Position numbers and translations under genes: made by a program. From Zeimonas sp039807785 (GTDB lineage Bacteria; Pseudomonadota; Gammaproteobacteria; Burkholderiales; Burkholderiaceae_E), in assembly GCA_039807785.1 (NCBI GenBank), contig JBDHRX010000001.1, positions 1 through 64,000 of the forward strand: DNA of 64,000 nucleotides, in the 5' to 3' direction. Numbering within the stretch: position 1 is the stretch's first letter; every line of letters starts with the position of its first letter. The notes below the pieces were generated by a model, which worked only from the letters and a program-made list of their open reading frames with translations, was not told the DNA's origin and searched no databases. Positions 1 through 8,143 of this stretch are shown here, piece after piece.

Positions 1-47
1 CAAAGAGAGGAAAAGTCCTTGTGTGGCAACGACTTGCAGACTCTCTT

Positions 48-71
48 GGACTTCTGCGGAAGTCCGCAGAA
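48..71. repeat. Two overlapping, mutually exclusive hairpins beside tRNA-Gly
   Basis: TTCTGCGGA (52-60) and TCCGCAGAA (63-71) form a perfect inverted repeat. GGACTT (48-53) and AAGTCC (60-65) form a second, overlapping one. Both sit just past the tRNA 3' end in the direction of tRNA transcription. A transcription terminator or processing signal for the tRNA is possible, but no clean U-run follows. Confidence 0.4.
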
Positions 72-79
72 TGATGCAG

Positions 80-153
80 TGGAGCGGGTGAAGGGAATCG
101 AACCCTCGTATGCAGCTTGGGAAGCTGCCGTTCTACCATTGAACTACACCCGC
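80..153 (-). tRNA. tRNA-Gly (anticodon CCC), CCA encoded
   Basis: The minus strand folds into a complete cloverleaf. The acceptor stem is GCGGGTG/CACCCGC, the D arm is GTTC/GAAC, and the anticodon stem GCAGC/GCTGC closes the loop TTCCCAA, which puts CCC at positions 34-36. The T arm is GAGGG-TTCGATT-CCCTT with one G-T pair. A discriminator T is followed by a genomically encoded CCA at 82-80. It reads GGG glycine codons, which should be common in a genome of this GC content. It is transcribed away from the phospholipase gene and lies alone in the visible sequence. Confidence 0.95.
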
Positions 154-219
154 GAGCGGTGCGTAGTGTACCTTGGAGCCGGCGCCGGGTCATCGCCGGC
201 GGGGCCGTCGGGAGGGCGG

Positions 220-1866
220 ATGGGCGCGGGGATCGCGAGCGTGCGGTGGGGCCTGGCGGGGCTGGCGGCGCTGCTGTGCGCCGCCTGCGCAAGCCTTCCG
301 CCGCCTCCGGAGAAGCCCGTCACCCATGCCTGGCCGCAGCCCGAAGCCACGCCGCTCGGCAGGCTGGCGGCCGCGTCGGCGCCGAACGCGCGCTTCTCGG
401 GCCTGCGCCTGCTCGCTTCCGGCGACGACGCGCTCGCCGCGCTGGCGGCGCTCGCCGACGGCGCGCAGCGCACCCTCGACTTGCAGTACTACCTGATCCG
501 CGACGAGGCGTCGACGCGGGCGCTGCTGCGCCGGGTCCACGCGGCGGCGGCGCGCGGCGTGCGGGTGCGCGTGCTGCTGGACGACCTGAACACCGCCGGG
601 GCCGACGACGCGCTGCTGTGCCTCACGCGCCACCCGAACATCGACCTGCGGCTCTACAACCCGTTCCCGGCCGGCCGCGCCTCGATACTCACGCGCGTGC
701 TCGCCTCGATCCACGACCTGCGCCGCATCAACCAGCGGATGCACAACAAGCTGTTCGTCGCCGACAATGCGATGGCGGTCACCGGCGGCCGCAACCTGGG
801 CGACGCCTATTTCGTGCGCAGCCCGTCGAGCAACTTCGTCGACCTCGACGTGCTCGCCGCCGGTCCGGTGGTGCGCGAGCTGTCGGCCTCCTTCGACCGG
901 TTCTGGAACAGCGCCCTCGCCTATCCGCTCGCCACGCTGGTGACCAAGCAGCCGGACTGCGCCGGCCCCCTGGCGGCCGCGCCGCCCGCGAGCGACCGCC
1001 AGCCGGCGCACGACGCTGCCGCGGAGGCGCCCTCGGTCGCGGTGGCCGCTCCGCCTGCTCCCCCTCCCCCGGAAGCCGCCGCCGCGCCTGCCGCCGATCC
1101 GGGCCGGTCCGCGGACGGGATTCCGGCGAGCCGCTTCGCGCAGGACCTCGCGGCCGGCCGGCTGCGCCTCGCCTGGGTGCCGGCGGCGGTCCTGGCCGAT
1201 GCGCCGTCCAAGATCGCCAGCGAGGGCGATCCGGAGCGCAGCGAGACGATCGCCGACGACATCGCCACGCTGACCCGGTCGGCGCGCCACGAGGTCGTCC
1301 TGATCTCGCCATATTTCGTGCCGGGCCCGCGCGGCGTGGCGGTCGCGCGCGAGCTGCAATCGCGCGGCGTGAAGCTCCGGGTGCTCACCAACTCGCTCGC
1401 CGCCACCGATGCCCCGGTGGTGCACATCGGCTACGCGCGCTACCGGCCGCAGCTGCTCGCCGCGGGCGTCGAGCTCCACGAGCTGCGCAACCAGCTCGGC
1501 ACGCCGCGCAGCCGGCTCGGCTCGTTCGGCTCGTCGCTCGCGAGCCTGCACGCGAAGGCGCTCGTGATCGACCGCCGCCTGGTCCTGATCGGCTCGATGA
1601 ACATGGACCCGCGCTCGGCGCGGTTGAACACCGAGATCGCCCTCGCGATCCGCAGCCCGACGCTGGCGGCACAGGTCGTGCGCCTGTACGAGGACGTGGC
1701 CGCCACGAGCAGCTACCGCGTCGAGGCGCTCGCCGACGGCCGCCTGCGCTGGGTCGGGCCCGGCCCGGGCGTGCCGGCAGTCGAGGACACGGAGCCCGAC
1801 GCCTCGCCCGGGATGCAATGGCTGCTGGTGCTCCTGTCGCCGTTCGCGCCCGACGAGCTGCTGTAG
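220..1866 (+). CDS. Phospholipase D family lipoprotein, cardiolipin synthase ClsC-like
   Basis: 548 residues. The reading frame is open further upstream, but that part runs back through the tRNA. The ATG at 220 is preceded by GGAGGG (211-216) and starts a hydrophobic segment ending in a Cys about 20-25 residues in (ALLCAAC), which suggests a lipoprotein signal. Two HKD motifs are intact: HNKLFVAD (His about 175) and HAKALVID (His about 444), as needed for phosphatidyl transfer. The C-terminus (WLLVLLSPFAPDELL) resembles ClsC/YmdC proteins, which make cardiolipin from phosphatidylglycerol and phosphatidylethanolamine. Between the two catalytic halves, residues about 247-304 form an Ala/Pro-rich low-complexity insert. 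ClsC usually pairs with a macrodomain protein YmdB, and none is seen here. Family call is firm; exact substrate is inferred. Confidence 0.85.
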   Translation: MGAGIASVRWGLAGLAALLCAACASLPPPPEKPVTHAWPQPEATPLGRLAAASAPNARFSGLRLLASGDDALAALAALADGAQRTLDLQYYLIRDEASTRALLRRVHAAAARGVRVRVLLDDLNTAGADDALLCLTRHPNIDLRLYNPFPAGRASILTRVLASIHDLRRINQRMHNKLFVADNAMAVTGGRNLGDAYFVRSPSSNFVDLDVLAAGPVVRELSASFDRFWNSALAYPLATLVTKQPDCAGPLAAAPPASDRQPAHDAAAEAPSVAVAAPPAPPPPEAAAAPAADPGRSADGIPASRFAQDLAAGRLRLAWVPAAVLADAPSKIASEGDPERSETIADDIATLTRSARHEVVLISPYFVPGPRGVAVARELQSRGVKLRVLTNSLAATDAPVVHIGYARYRPQLLAAGVELHELRNQLGTPRSRLGSFGSSLASLHAKALVIDRRLVLIGSMNMDPRSARLNTEIALAIRSPTLAAQVVRLYEDVAATSSYRVEALADGRLRWVGPGPGVPAVEDTEPDASPGMQWLLVLLSPFAPDELL

Positions 1867-1963
1867 GCGCCAGGGCCCGTCCGCACGACGACCGTCCCCG
1901 CGCCGGGGCCTGCGGGCCGTCAAACGGAATGCGGCCCCCCGCGCGCATGCGACAATCCGGGGC

Positions 1964-2167
1964 ATGGATACCATCGTCGTCAACGGCGAAGCCCGGGCGC
2001 TTCCGGCCTCCGGCACGGTCGCCGCGCTGCTGGCCGAGCTCGGGCTGAGCGGCCGCCGCATCGCGGTCGAGCGCAACGGCGAGATCGTGCCGCGCAGCCG
2101 CCACGAGGCCGAGACGCTCGCGGCCGGCGACCGCGTCGAGATCGTCGTCGCCGTGGGCGGCGGCTGA
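1964..2167 (+). CDS. thiS: Sulfur carrier protein ThiS
   Basis: 67 residues, ubiquitin-like fold, ending in Gly-Gly-Gly. The C-terminal Gly is adenylated and then thiocarboxylated to donate sulfur for the thiazole ring of thiamine. The length (about 66) and the start VVNGE are typical. It lies 13 bases ahead of thiG and is presumably cotranscribed. The 97-base stretch upstream shows no TPP-riboswitch signature. ThiF, ThiO and ThiE are not in the window. Confidence 0.93.
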   Translation: MDTIVVNGEARALPASGTVAALLAELGLSGRRIAVERNGEIVPRSRHEAETLAAGDRVEIVVAVGGG

Positions 2168-2180
2168 ACGGGAACGATCG

Positions 2181-2990
2181 ATGAACCAGGCCTCGGACAT
2201 CCTGCGCATCGGCCGGCGCGAGTTCACCTCGCGCCTGCTGATCGGCACCGGCAAGTACCGCGACTTCGACGAGACGCGCCACGCGGTCGAGGAAAGCGGC
2301 GCGCAGATCGTCACGGTCGCGATCCGGCGCACCAACATCGGCCAGAACCCGGGCGAGCCGAACCTGCTCGACTTCCTCTCGCCGGAGCGCTTCACGATCC
2401 TGCCCAACACCGCGGGCTGCTACAGCGCCGACGACGCGGTCCGCACGCTGCGGCTGGCACGCGAGCTGCTCGACGGGCACACGCTGGTCAAGCTGGAAGT
2501 GCTGGGCGACCCGAACAACCTCTACCCGAACATGCCCGAGACGCTCCGGGCGGCCGAGACCCTGGTGCGCGACGGCTTCGAGGTCATGGTCTATTGCAGC
2601 GACGACCCGATCCAGGCCCGGCAGCTCGAGGAGATCGGCTGCGTGGCGGTGATGCCGCTCGCGTCGCTCATCGGCTCGGGGATGGGCATCCTGAACCCCT
2701 GGAACCTGCGGCTGATTATCGAGAAGGCCACGGTACCGATCATCGTCGATGCCGGCGTCGGCACCGCCTCCGACGCGGCGATCGCGATGGAGCTCGGCTG
2801 CGCCGGCGTGCTGATGAACACCGCGGTCGCCGCCGCGCGCGACCCGGTCCGGATGGCGCGCGCGATGCGCAAGGCGGTCGAGGCCGGTCGCGACGCCTTC
2901 CTGGCCGGGCGGATGCCGCGGAAGTATTACGCGGCGACGCCGTCGTCGCCCACCGGCGGGATGATCGGCGCGCCGCGCGCCGATTCGTGA
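2181..2990 (+). CDS. thiG: Thiazole synthase ThiG
   Basis: 269 residues, TIM-barrel enzyme. It condenses 1-deoxy-D-xylulose 5-phosphate, dehydroglycine and ThiS-thiocarboxylate sulfur into the thiazole phosphate of thiamine. The Schiff-base lysine is seen in LVKLEVLGD (Lys about 104). The phosphate-binding loops PLASLIGSGMGI and VDAGVGTASDAA and the terminal stretch ending SPTGG are also present. Its stop TGA (2988-2990) overlaps the GTG start of trmB (2987-2989), so the two are translationally coupled. The order thiS-thiG-trmB is common in Burkholderiales. Confidence 0.96.
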   Translation: MNQASDILRIGRREFTSRLLIGTGKYRDFDETRHAVEESGAQIVTVAIRRTNIGQNPGEPNLLDFLSPERFTILPNTAGCYSADDAVRTLRLARELLDGHTLVKLEVLGDPNNLYPNMPETLRAAETLVRDGFEVMVYCSDDPIQARQLEEIGCVAVMPLASLIGSGMGILNPWNLRLIIEKATVPIIVDAGVGTASDAAIAMELGCAGVLMNTAVAAARDPVRMARAMRKAVEAGRDAFLAGRMPRKYYAATPSSPTGGMIGAPRADS

Positions 2991-3796
2991 GCACGACCCC
3001 GGACACGCCGCACGGCTCCGGTTCCACCGCCGATGCGAAGGCCGGCGAGGGCCGGGCGGATGGGACTCACGGGCACATTCGCAGCTTCTCGGGCCGGCGC
3101 GGCCATTTCACCGCGGGCCAGCGGCTCGCCTACGAGACCCTGCGCGACCGCTGGTGCCTGCCGCGGCAGCACGCGCCGGTCGATCCGCACGCCGTCTTCG
3201 GACGGCAGGCGCCGCTGGTCGTGGAGATCGGCTTCGGGATGGGCGAGACCACGGCGCGGATCGCCGCCGGCGCTCCGGAGCGCGATTTCCTCGGCGTCGA
3301 GGTCTACCCCGCGGGGGTCGGGAGCCTGCTGGCCCGGATCGAGGCGGCGGGCCTGCGCAACCTGCGCATCGTCCAGCACGATGCGGTCGAGGTCGTCCGC
3401 GACATGATCGCCCCCGGCGCGCTGGCCGGCGTGCATGTGTACTTCCCCGATCCCTGGCCGAAGAAGCGGCACCACAAGCGCCGGCTGATCCAGCCGCCGT
3501 TCGTGTCGCTGCTGGCGAGCCGCCTCGCGCCCGGCGGCTACCTGCACTGCGCGACCGACTGGGAAGACTATGCGGTGCAGATGCTCGAGGTGCTGTCGCG
3601 CGAGCCGCTGCTGGACAACGACGCGGGCGCGACGACCGTGGGCGCGTCCGCGCCGCTGTGCCGGGGCTTCTCGCCGCGCCCGGCGTGGCGACCGCAGACC
3701 AAGTTCGAGGCCCGCGGCCTGCGGCTCGGCCACGGCGTCTGGGACCTGCTGTTCCTGCGCCGCCCGTCCGGCGCGCCGCTCAGCTCACCCAGTTGA
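2987..3796 (+). CDS. trmB: tRNA (guanine-N7-)-methyltransferase TrmB
   Basis: 269 residues from a GTG that overlaps the thiG stop codon; no ATG lies between it and the conserved core. It is a SAM-dependent enzyme making m7G46 in tRNA variable loops. The SAM loop VEIGFGMGE is near residue 79, and the signature FPDPWPKKRHHKRR is near residues 153-166. The first 25 or so residues are low complexity (Gly/Ser/Asp) and may be poorly structured. The 3' end overlaps the convergent uppP gene by 17 bases (3780-3796). Confidence 0.94.
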   Translation: MSTTPDTPHGSGSTADAKAGEGRADGTHGHIRSFSGRRGHFTAGQRLAYETLRDRWCLPRQHAPVDPHAVFGRQAPLVVEIGFGMGETTARIAAGAPERDFLGVEVYPAGVGSLLARIEAAGLRNLRIVQHDAVEVVRDMIAPGALAGVHVYFPDPWPKKRHHKRRLIQPPFVSLLASRLAPGGYLHCATDWEDYAVQMLEVLSREPLLDNDAGATTVGASAPLCRGFSPRPAWRPQTKFEARGLRLGHGVWDLLFLRRPSGAPLSSPS

Positions 3797-4628
3797 CGAA
3801 GCCGCCGGCGGCGGTCGCCAGCACCACCAGGCCGAACGCGATCCGGTACCAGGCGAACGGCACGAAGTCGTGCGTCGCCACGTAGCGGATCAGCCAGTGC
3901 ACGCAGGCCAGCGCGCTGAAGAACGCGAACACCAGCCCCACCGCGAACATCGGCAGGTCGCCGGCGCCGAGGAGGTGCCGGTACTTCCAGGCGTCGTAGA
4001 CGCCGGCCCCGATCAGCGTCGGGATCGCGAGGAAGAACGAGAACTCGGTCGCCACCGGCCGCGACAGCCCGAACAGCATCCCGCCGATGATCGTCGCGCC
4101 CGAGCGGCTGGTGCCGGGGATCAGCGCGAAGGCCTGCGCGATGCCGAGCCGCAGCGCGTCGGCGGGCCCGAGGGCATCGATGTCGTGGATCCGGGGCGGC
4201 GACACGCCGCGCCGGTTGCGCGCCTCGACCCAGAGGATGACCAGTCCCCCGGCGATGAACGCGACCGCCACCGGCACCGGCCGGAACAGCCAGGCCTTGA
4301 TGTGCCCGGCGAACATCGCCCCGAGCACCGCCGCCGGCAGGAAGGCGATCAGCACATTGGCGGCGAAGCGCTGCGCGCGCGGGTCGCGCCCGATGCCGGC
4401 CACCGTCGCGCCGATGCGCGCGCGGAAGTACCAGATCACCGCCAGCATCGCGCCCGTCTGGATCGCGACGTTGAACATCTTCTCCTTCTCGCCGGCGAAG
4501 CCCAGCAGGCTGCCGGCCAGGATCAGGTGGCCGGTGCTGGAGATCGGCAGGAACTCGGTGAGGCCCTCGACGATCCCGAGGATCGCCGCCTTCACCAGCA
4601 GCGGCAACGCGTAGAGCACCTCAAGCAT
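3780..4628 (-). CDS. uppP: Undecaprenyl-diphosphatase UppP (BacA)
   Basis: 282 residues, polytopic inner-membrane protein. It removes a phosphate from undecaprenyl pyrophosphate to recycle the lipid carrier for peptidoglycan and the surface glycans encoded later in this window. The N-terminal signature EGLTEFLPISSTGHL holds the acidic catalytic residues, and a second conserved loop is PGTSRSGATIIGG. The length matches the family (about 270-280). The start codon overlaps the 3' end of thiD by 8 bases on the same strand, so the pair is probably cotranscribed. Confidence 0.96.
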   Translation of the reverse strand: MLEVLYALPLLVKAAILGIVEGLTEFLPISSTGHLILAGSLLGFAGEKEKMFNVAIQTGAMLAVIWYFRARIGATVAGIGRDPRAQRFAANVLIAFLPAAVLGAMFAGHIKAWLFRPVPVAVAFIAGGLVILWVEARNRRGVSPPRIHDIDALGPADALRLGIAQAFALIPGTSRSGATIIGGMLFGLSRPVATEFSFFLAIPTLIGAGVYDAWKYRHLLGAGDLPMFAVGLVFAFFSALACVHWLIRYVATHDFVPFAWYRIAFGLVVLATAAGGFVNWVS

Positions 4629-5469
4629 GCGGCCACCAGCCGTGGAAATGGTGCACGGGCCCGTGGCCCGCGCCCACGTCGAGGCGATCGGCCTGCCGCA
4701 GGGCCTCGGTCAGGTACTGCTTGGCGCGGCGGACCGCGGCCTCCGGCTCGGCCCCGTGGGCGAGCAACGCGGCGATCGCCGCCGACAGCGTGCAGCCGGT
4801 GCCATGCGTGTTGCGGGTCGCGATGCGCGGCGCCGACAGCTCGATCATCCGGTCGCCGTCGAACAACAGGTCGATGGCGTCGCCGCTCAGGTGGCCGCCC
4901 TTGAGCAGCACGAACCGGCGCCCGTCGTCGCGCAGCAGCCTGCGCAGCCGTTCGGCGGCCCGCCGCATCTCCTTCACCGTGTCGGCGGGACGCTCGCCGA
5001 GCAGCACGCCGGACTCGGGCAGGTTCGGCGTGACGACGGTGGCCAGCGGCAGTACCGCCTCGATCAGCGTCGCGATCGCCTCGCGACCGAGCAGCGTGTC
5101 GCCGCTCTTGGCCACCATCACCGGATCGACGACCAGGTGCGGCAGGCGCCCCGCGGAGATCGGCGGAAGCAGCCCCTCGGCCACCGCGATCGCGATGGCC
5201 GACGTGCCGAGCATCCCGATCTTCGCGGCATCGATGCGAACGTCGGCGAACAGCGTGTCCAGCTGCAGCCGCACGAAGGCCGGCGGCACGCCGTGCACGC
5301 CGGCCACCCCCTGCGTGTTCTGGGCGGTGAGCGCGGCCACCACGCCGGCGCCGTAGGCGCCCAGCGCGGAGAAGGCCTTCAGGTCGGCGAACAGCCCGGC
5401 GCCGCCGCTCGGGTCGATGCCGGCGATGCTCAGGGCATTGGGCGGGGCCGGGCGGGTCGACGCGCTCAC
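4621..5469 (-). CDS. thiD: Hydroxymethylpyrimidine / phosphomethylpyrimidine kinase ThiD
   Basis: 282 residues from a GTG at 5469. Upstream in-frame sequence runs on for 55 codons to an ATG at 5634, but it is Arg/Ala-rich and unlike the family, whose members begin close to the motif ALSIAGIDPSGGAG. The kinase phosphorylates HMP and HMP-P for joining to the ThiG thiazole product. Ribokinase-fold signatures are present: LLKGGHL and the anion-hole GTGCTLSAAIAA near the C-terminus. No strong ribosome site precedes the GTG, so the start is the least certain part. It faces thiS-thiG across trmB, giving a split thiamine locus. Confidence 0.92.
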   Translation of the reverse strand: MSASTRPAPPNALSIAGIDPSGGAGLFADLKAFSALGAYGAGVVAALTAQNTQGVAGVHGVPPAFVRLQLDTLFADVRIDAAKIGMLGTSAIAIAVAEGLLPPISAGRLPHLVVDPVMVAKSGDTLLGREAIATLIEAVLPLATVVTPNLPESGVLLGERPADTVKEMRRAAERLRRLLRDDGRRFVLLKGGHLSGDAIDLLFDGDRMIELSAPRIATRNTHGTGCTLSAAIAALLAHGAEPEAAVRRAKQYLTEALRQADRLDVGAGHGPVHHFHGWWPHA

Positions 5470-5683
5470 GATCGGGAACGCCGCGGGCCGGCCGGAGACA
5501 GGGTGCGGGACGAAGCGTGGAACATGAGGGGCCTGCGAGATGCGGGGGGCCCGGGCGGCGTACGGAGCACAGGAGGCACGGAAAGCACGGGCAGGCTCTG
5601 CGACGGACGCGGCGGGCGCATGGGAGGCGGCCAAGGCCGCCGGGAACCGCGATGTTAACCGCGCCCGACGCCCGGGGGACCGA

Positions 5684-6790
5684 TCAACCGACCGGCGCGC
5701 CGTGCCAGGCCGCCAGCAGCGGCACGCGCATCTCCTCCTCGCTGGTCCCGCCGTGCATGCCGATGAAGGACGGCACGCGCTCGCCGGGCACGGCGTCGAC
5801 CAGCGTCACGTAGCGCGTCGGCACCAGCACGTGCGAGCCGATCCGGCCGACGAGCGGCCGATCGCCCGTCGCGCCGGCGTCGACCGGTCCGAACCACCCC
5901 GCGCGCAGCAGCGCCCCGGTCTCGTGCACCGTGAACGCGTCGCCGAGCGCGCCCGCGACAACCTCGGCGAAGCGTTCGCGCCGGTCGGGCCTGACCTGGC
6001 AGAACGGAACGCGCGGCTCGCCGCACAGCGGGCGCTCGAGACAGGCAGCGATCGCCGGGAAGTCGGCCAGCCGGAGCCGGTCGCGCTCGGCGATGTCGAC
6101 GAAACCATGGTCCGCGGTGGCCACCACCAGCGCATCGAGGTCGCGCAGGCGGTCGACGAGGGCGGCGAACCAGGCGTCGAAATCGCGCGCGACCTGCGCC
6201 GCCGCATCGCTCTGCCAGCCCGCCTCGTGGCTGGTCGCGTCGAACTGCGGCAGGTACACGAAGATGCTGGCCTCGCCCGCGGCCGCGCGCACCGCGTCGG
6301 CGACCATCGGGCCGACCTCCGCCGGCTGCGCATAGGCGAGCCGCGTGGAGCCGGCGTAGGCATGCCGCGAGTACTCCGTATCCGCGATCTCGCGCGGCAG
6401 GATCGAGAACGACCGTGCCGGGGAACGCGACGACCAGGCGCGCCAGGTCCAGGTCCCGGCCGCGCTCACCGCGCGATGCCGGTCGCCGCGCACGTCCATC
6501 GGCAGCGTCCGGACGATCGCGCCGTGCGCCTCGGACCACATGAACCAGGCCGGATTCCCGTGCTCGGCGGGCGGCGCGGCCGCGGCCAGGGAGGTAAGTG
6601 CGGGCGCGGTCGCCGACGGGAACACCGAGTCGAGCGAGCGCAGGCGGTGATGGCTCAGCGCGCCCCGCGGCGCATGGGTCGCGAGCTGGCGTTCGCCGAG
6701 ACCGTCGAAGACGACGGTGACGACCGAACGCGCCTCGGCCAGCCGGGCACCGAGCGCCGGCTCGGGCACCGCCGGCAGGGCCGCGGACAC
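5684..6790 (-). CDS. Alkaline phosphatase superfamily protein (nucleotide pyrophosphatase/phosphodiesterase-like), reading frame doubtful
   Basis: About 368 residues from the GTG at 6790. The core matches the type I phosphodiesterase/nucleotide pyrophosphatase family: VVTVVFDGLGE, the nucleophile loop FPSATAPALTS, FDATSHEAG, TADHGFVDI and HGGTSEEEM carry the metal ligands. Two things look wrong. Residues SIVNLAAGI upstream of the GTG look conserved, yet no ATG, GTG or TTG precedes them in frame until well inside the next gene. Between about 6412 and 6465 the frame encodes a Trp/Arg/Ser-rich patch (TWTWRAWSSRSP), while the neighbouring frame encodes a protein-like stretch (RDLDLARLVVAFPGTVV). 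Two compensating indels, real or from sequencing, would explain this. The substrate is unknown. Confidence 0.7.
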   Translation of the reverse strand: MSAALPAVPEPALGARLAEARSVVTVVFDGLGERQLATHAPRGALSHHRLRSLDSVFPSATAPALTSLAAAAPPAEHGNPAWFMWSEAHGAIVRTLPMDVRGDRHRAVSAAGTWTWRAWSSRSPARSFSILPREIADTEYSRHAYAGSTRLAYAQPAEVGPMVADAVRAAAGEASIFVYLPQFDATSHEAGWQSDAAAQVARDFDAWFAALVDRLRDLDALVVATADHGFVDIAERDRLRLADFPAIAACLERPLCGEPRVPFCQVRPDRRERFAEVVAGALGDAFTVHETGALLRAGWFGPVDAGATGDRPLVGRIGSHVLVPTRYVTLVDAVPGERVPSFIGMHGGTSEEEMRVPLLAAWHGAPVG

Positions 6791-6887
6791 GCCGAAGCGG
6801 CCGGCAATGCCGGCCGCCAGGTTGACGATGCTGGTTCCCGCGGCGAAGCCGTGCGGGGGAGCCGGACTCGCGTCCGGCCGACGGGTC

Positions 6888-7340
6888 TCAGTGCCGATAT
6901 CCGTGGCGGGGTCCCCGGTACTCGATGCGGTGGTTCGAACGCCGCCAATCGACCCGCTCGTAGCGCACCGGTCGCGGCGCGACGTACACCGGACGATACA
7001 CGACGCGCGGCGGCGGCGCGTAGATGACCGGAGGCGCGGCGCGGTATACCGGGACCGGCGCGTAGACCGGCGCCGGATAGGCAACCGGCGCCCCGTAGGC
7101 ATAGCCGCCGTAGCCGTGCCGGTTCGACGCCGCGGCCGCCCCGGCGGCCGCGCCGATCGCCCCGCCGATGATCGCGCCGTCGCGGCCACCGATCGACTGG
7201 CCGATCACCGCCCCGGCTCCGCCCCCGATCACGGCGCCGAGCACCGAATTCGAGGCCTGGGCGGTGCCGGCGGCCAGGGCACCCGCGGACAGCACGGCGG
7301 CGACGGCCGCGAACCGGAGGGATTTCAGGGGCGTTTTCAT
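6888..7340 (-). CDS. Secreted glycine-zipper protein
   Basis: 150 residues. Of three possible starts, the ATG at 7340 has AAGGAG (7352-7347) at a proper 6-base distance. A signal peptide (about residues 1-29, ending GTAQA) is followed by a Gly/Ala-rich glycine-zipper segment with repeats such as GAVIGGGAGAVIGQ and GAIIGGAIGAAAGAAAA. The C-terminal half is rich in Pro, Tyr, Val and Arg (APVPVYRAAPPVIYAPPP). Such small proteins are outer-membrane or periplasmic and are often stress-induced, but this one cannot be given a specific role. The 258 bases between it and the divergent fabA should hold both promoters. Confidence 0.75.
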   Translation of the reverse strand: MKTPLKSLRFAAVAAVLSAGALAAGTAQASNSVLGAVIGGGAGAVIGQSIGGRDGAIIGGAIGAAAGAAAASNRHGYGGYAYGAPVAYPAPVYAPVPVYRAAPPVIYAPPPRVVYRPVYVAPRPVRYERVDWRRSNHRIEYRGPRHGYRH

Positions 7341-7598
7341 CATGGACTCCTTGTTCACTTGGGCCCCGGCACCGGATCCCGCGGCGGCAAGCGCCGCGAG
7401 GGCCAGGACATGGCTTGCAGACTACCCGGCCCCCCGTCCCTCGCACAGATGCAAACCTGCAAGAGCCGTAACAGGCTGTAACGCCCGGCGCGGCGCTCCG
7501 GTCGCGCCGAACCGGGGCCATCTTTCCGTATGATGGCGGCCGTGGCCGCCGCGCCCCGGGCCGGCGGCCGACGCCTCCCACGAACCAGGCCCGACCCG

Positions 7599-8120
7599 AT
7601 GCATTTCACACCCAAGGCGAGCTACGCATACGACGAACTGATCGAGTGCGGGCATGGCAGGCTGTTCGGCCCCGGCAACGCCAAGCTGCCGCTGCCGCCG
7701 ATGCTGATGTTCGACCGGATCACCCATGTCTCGGCGACCGGCGGGGCCTTCGACAAGGGGTTCCTGACCGCCGAGTTCGACATCCGCCCCGACCTCTGGT
7801 TCTTCGCCTGCCATTTCGACGGCGACCCGGTCATGCCCGGCTGCCTCGGCCTGGACTCGCTGTGGCAGATGCTCGGCTTCTTCCTCGGCTGGACCGGCGC
7901 CCCCGGATCGGGACGCGCCCTCGGCCTGGGGCACCTGAAGTTCACCGGCCAGATCCTGCCGGAGACCCGCCTGGTCCAGTACCGGATCGACATCAAGCGG
8001 GTCATCAACCGGCGGCTGGTGCTCGGCGTGGCCGACGGGCAGGTCCTGGCCGACGGCCAGGCGATCTACGAGGCCGCCGACCTGCAGGTCGGCCTGTTCG
8101 ACAATCCGAAATCGCTCTGA
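7599..8120 (+). CDS. fabA: 3-hydroxyacyl-ACP dehydratase/isomerase FabA
   Basis: 173 residues. It dehydrates 3-hydroxydecanoyl-ACP and isomerises trans-2 to cis-3-decenoyl-ACP, the entry to anaerobic unsaturated fatty acid synthesis. His72 in FACHFDGDPVMPG and Asp86 in GCLGLDSLW correspond to the E. coli catalytic pair. The ATG at 7599 gives the usual family length; an upstream in-frame ATG (7530) would add a low-complexity Arg-rich extension. A TATGAT element at 7529-7534 may be the -10 of its promoter. fabB follows after 23 bases and fabI after that. Confidence 0.97.
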   Translation: MHFTPKASYAYDELIECGHGRLFGPGNAKLPLPPMLMFDRITHVSATGGAFDKGFLTAEFDIRPDLWFFACHFDGDPVMPGCLGLDSLWQMLGFFLGWTGAPGSGRALGLGHLKFTGQILPETRLVQYRIDIKRVINRRLVLGVADGQVLADGQAIYEAADLQVGLFDNPKSL

Positions 8121-8143
8121 ACGCGGCACCGGGGAACACGCGC

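Noticed and set aside
19..219. Upstream extension of the phospholipase D reading frame
   Set aside because: It runs through the tRNA-Gly gene on the opposite strand; the ATG at 220 has a good ribosome site and a signal peptide.
1867..1963. TPP riboswitch ahead of thiS
   Set aside because: No CTGAGA-type core or room for the full aptamer.
190..2410. Long minus-strand open frames over the phospholipase and thiS/thiG genes
   Set aside because: Arg/Ala-rich shadow translations of high-GC genes, with no family similarity.
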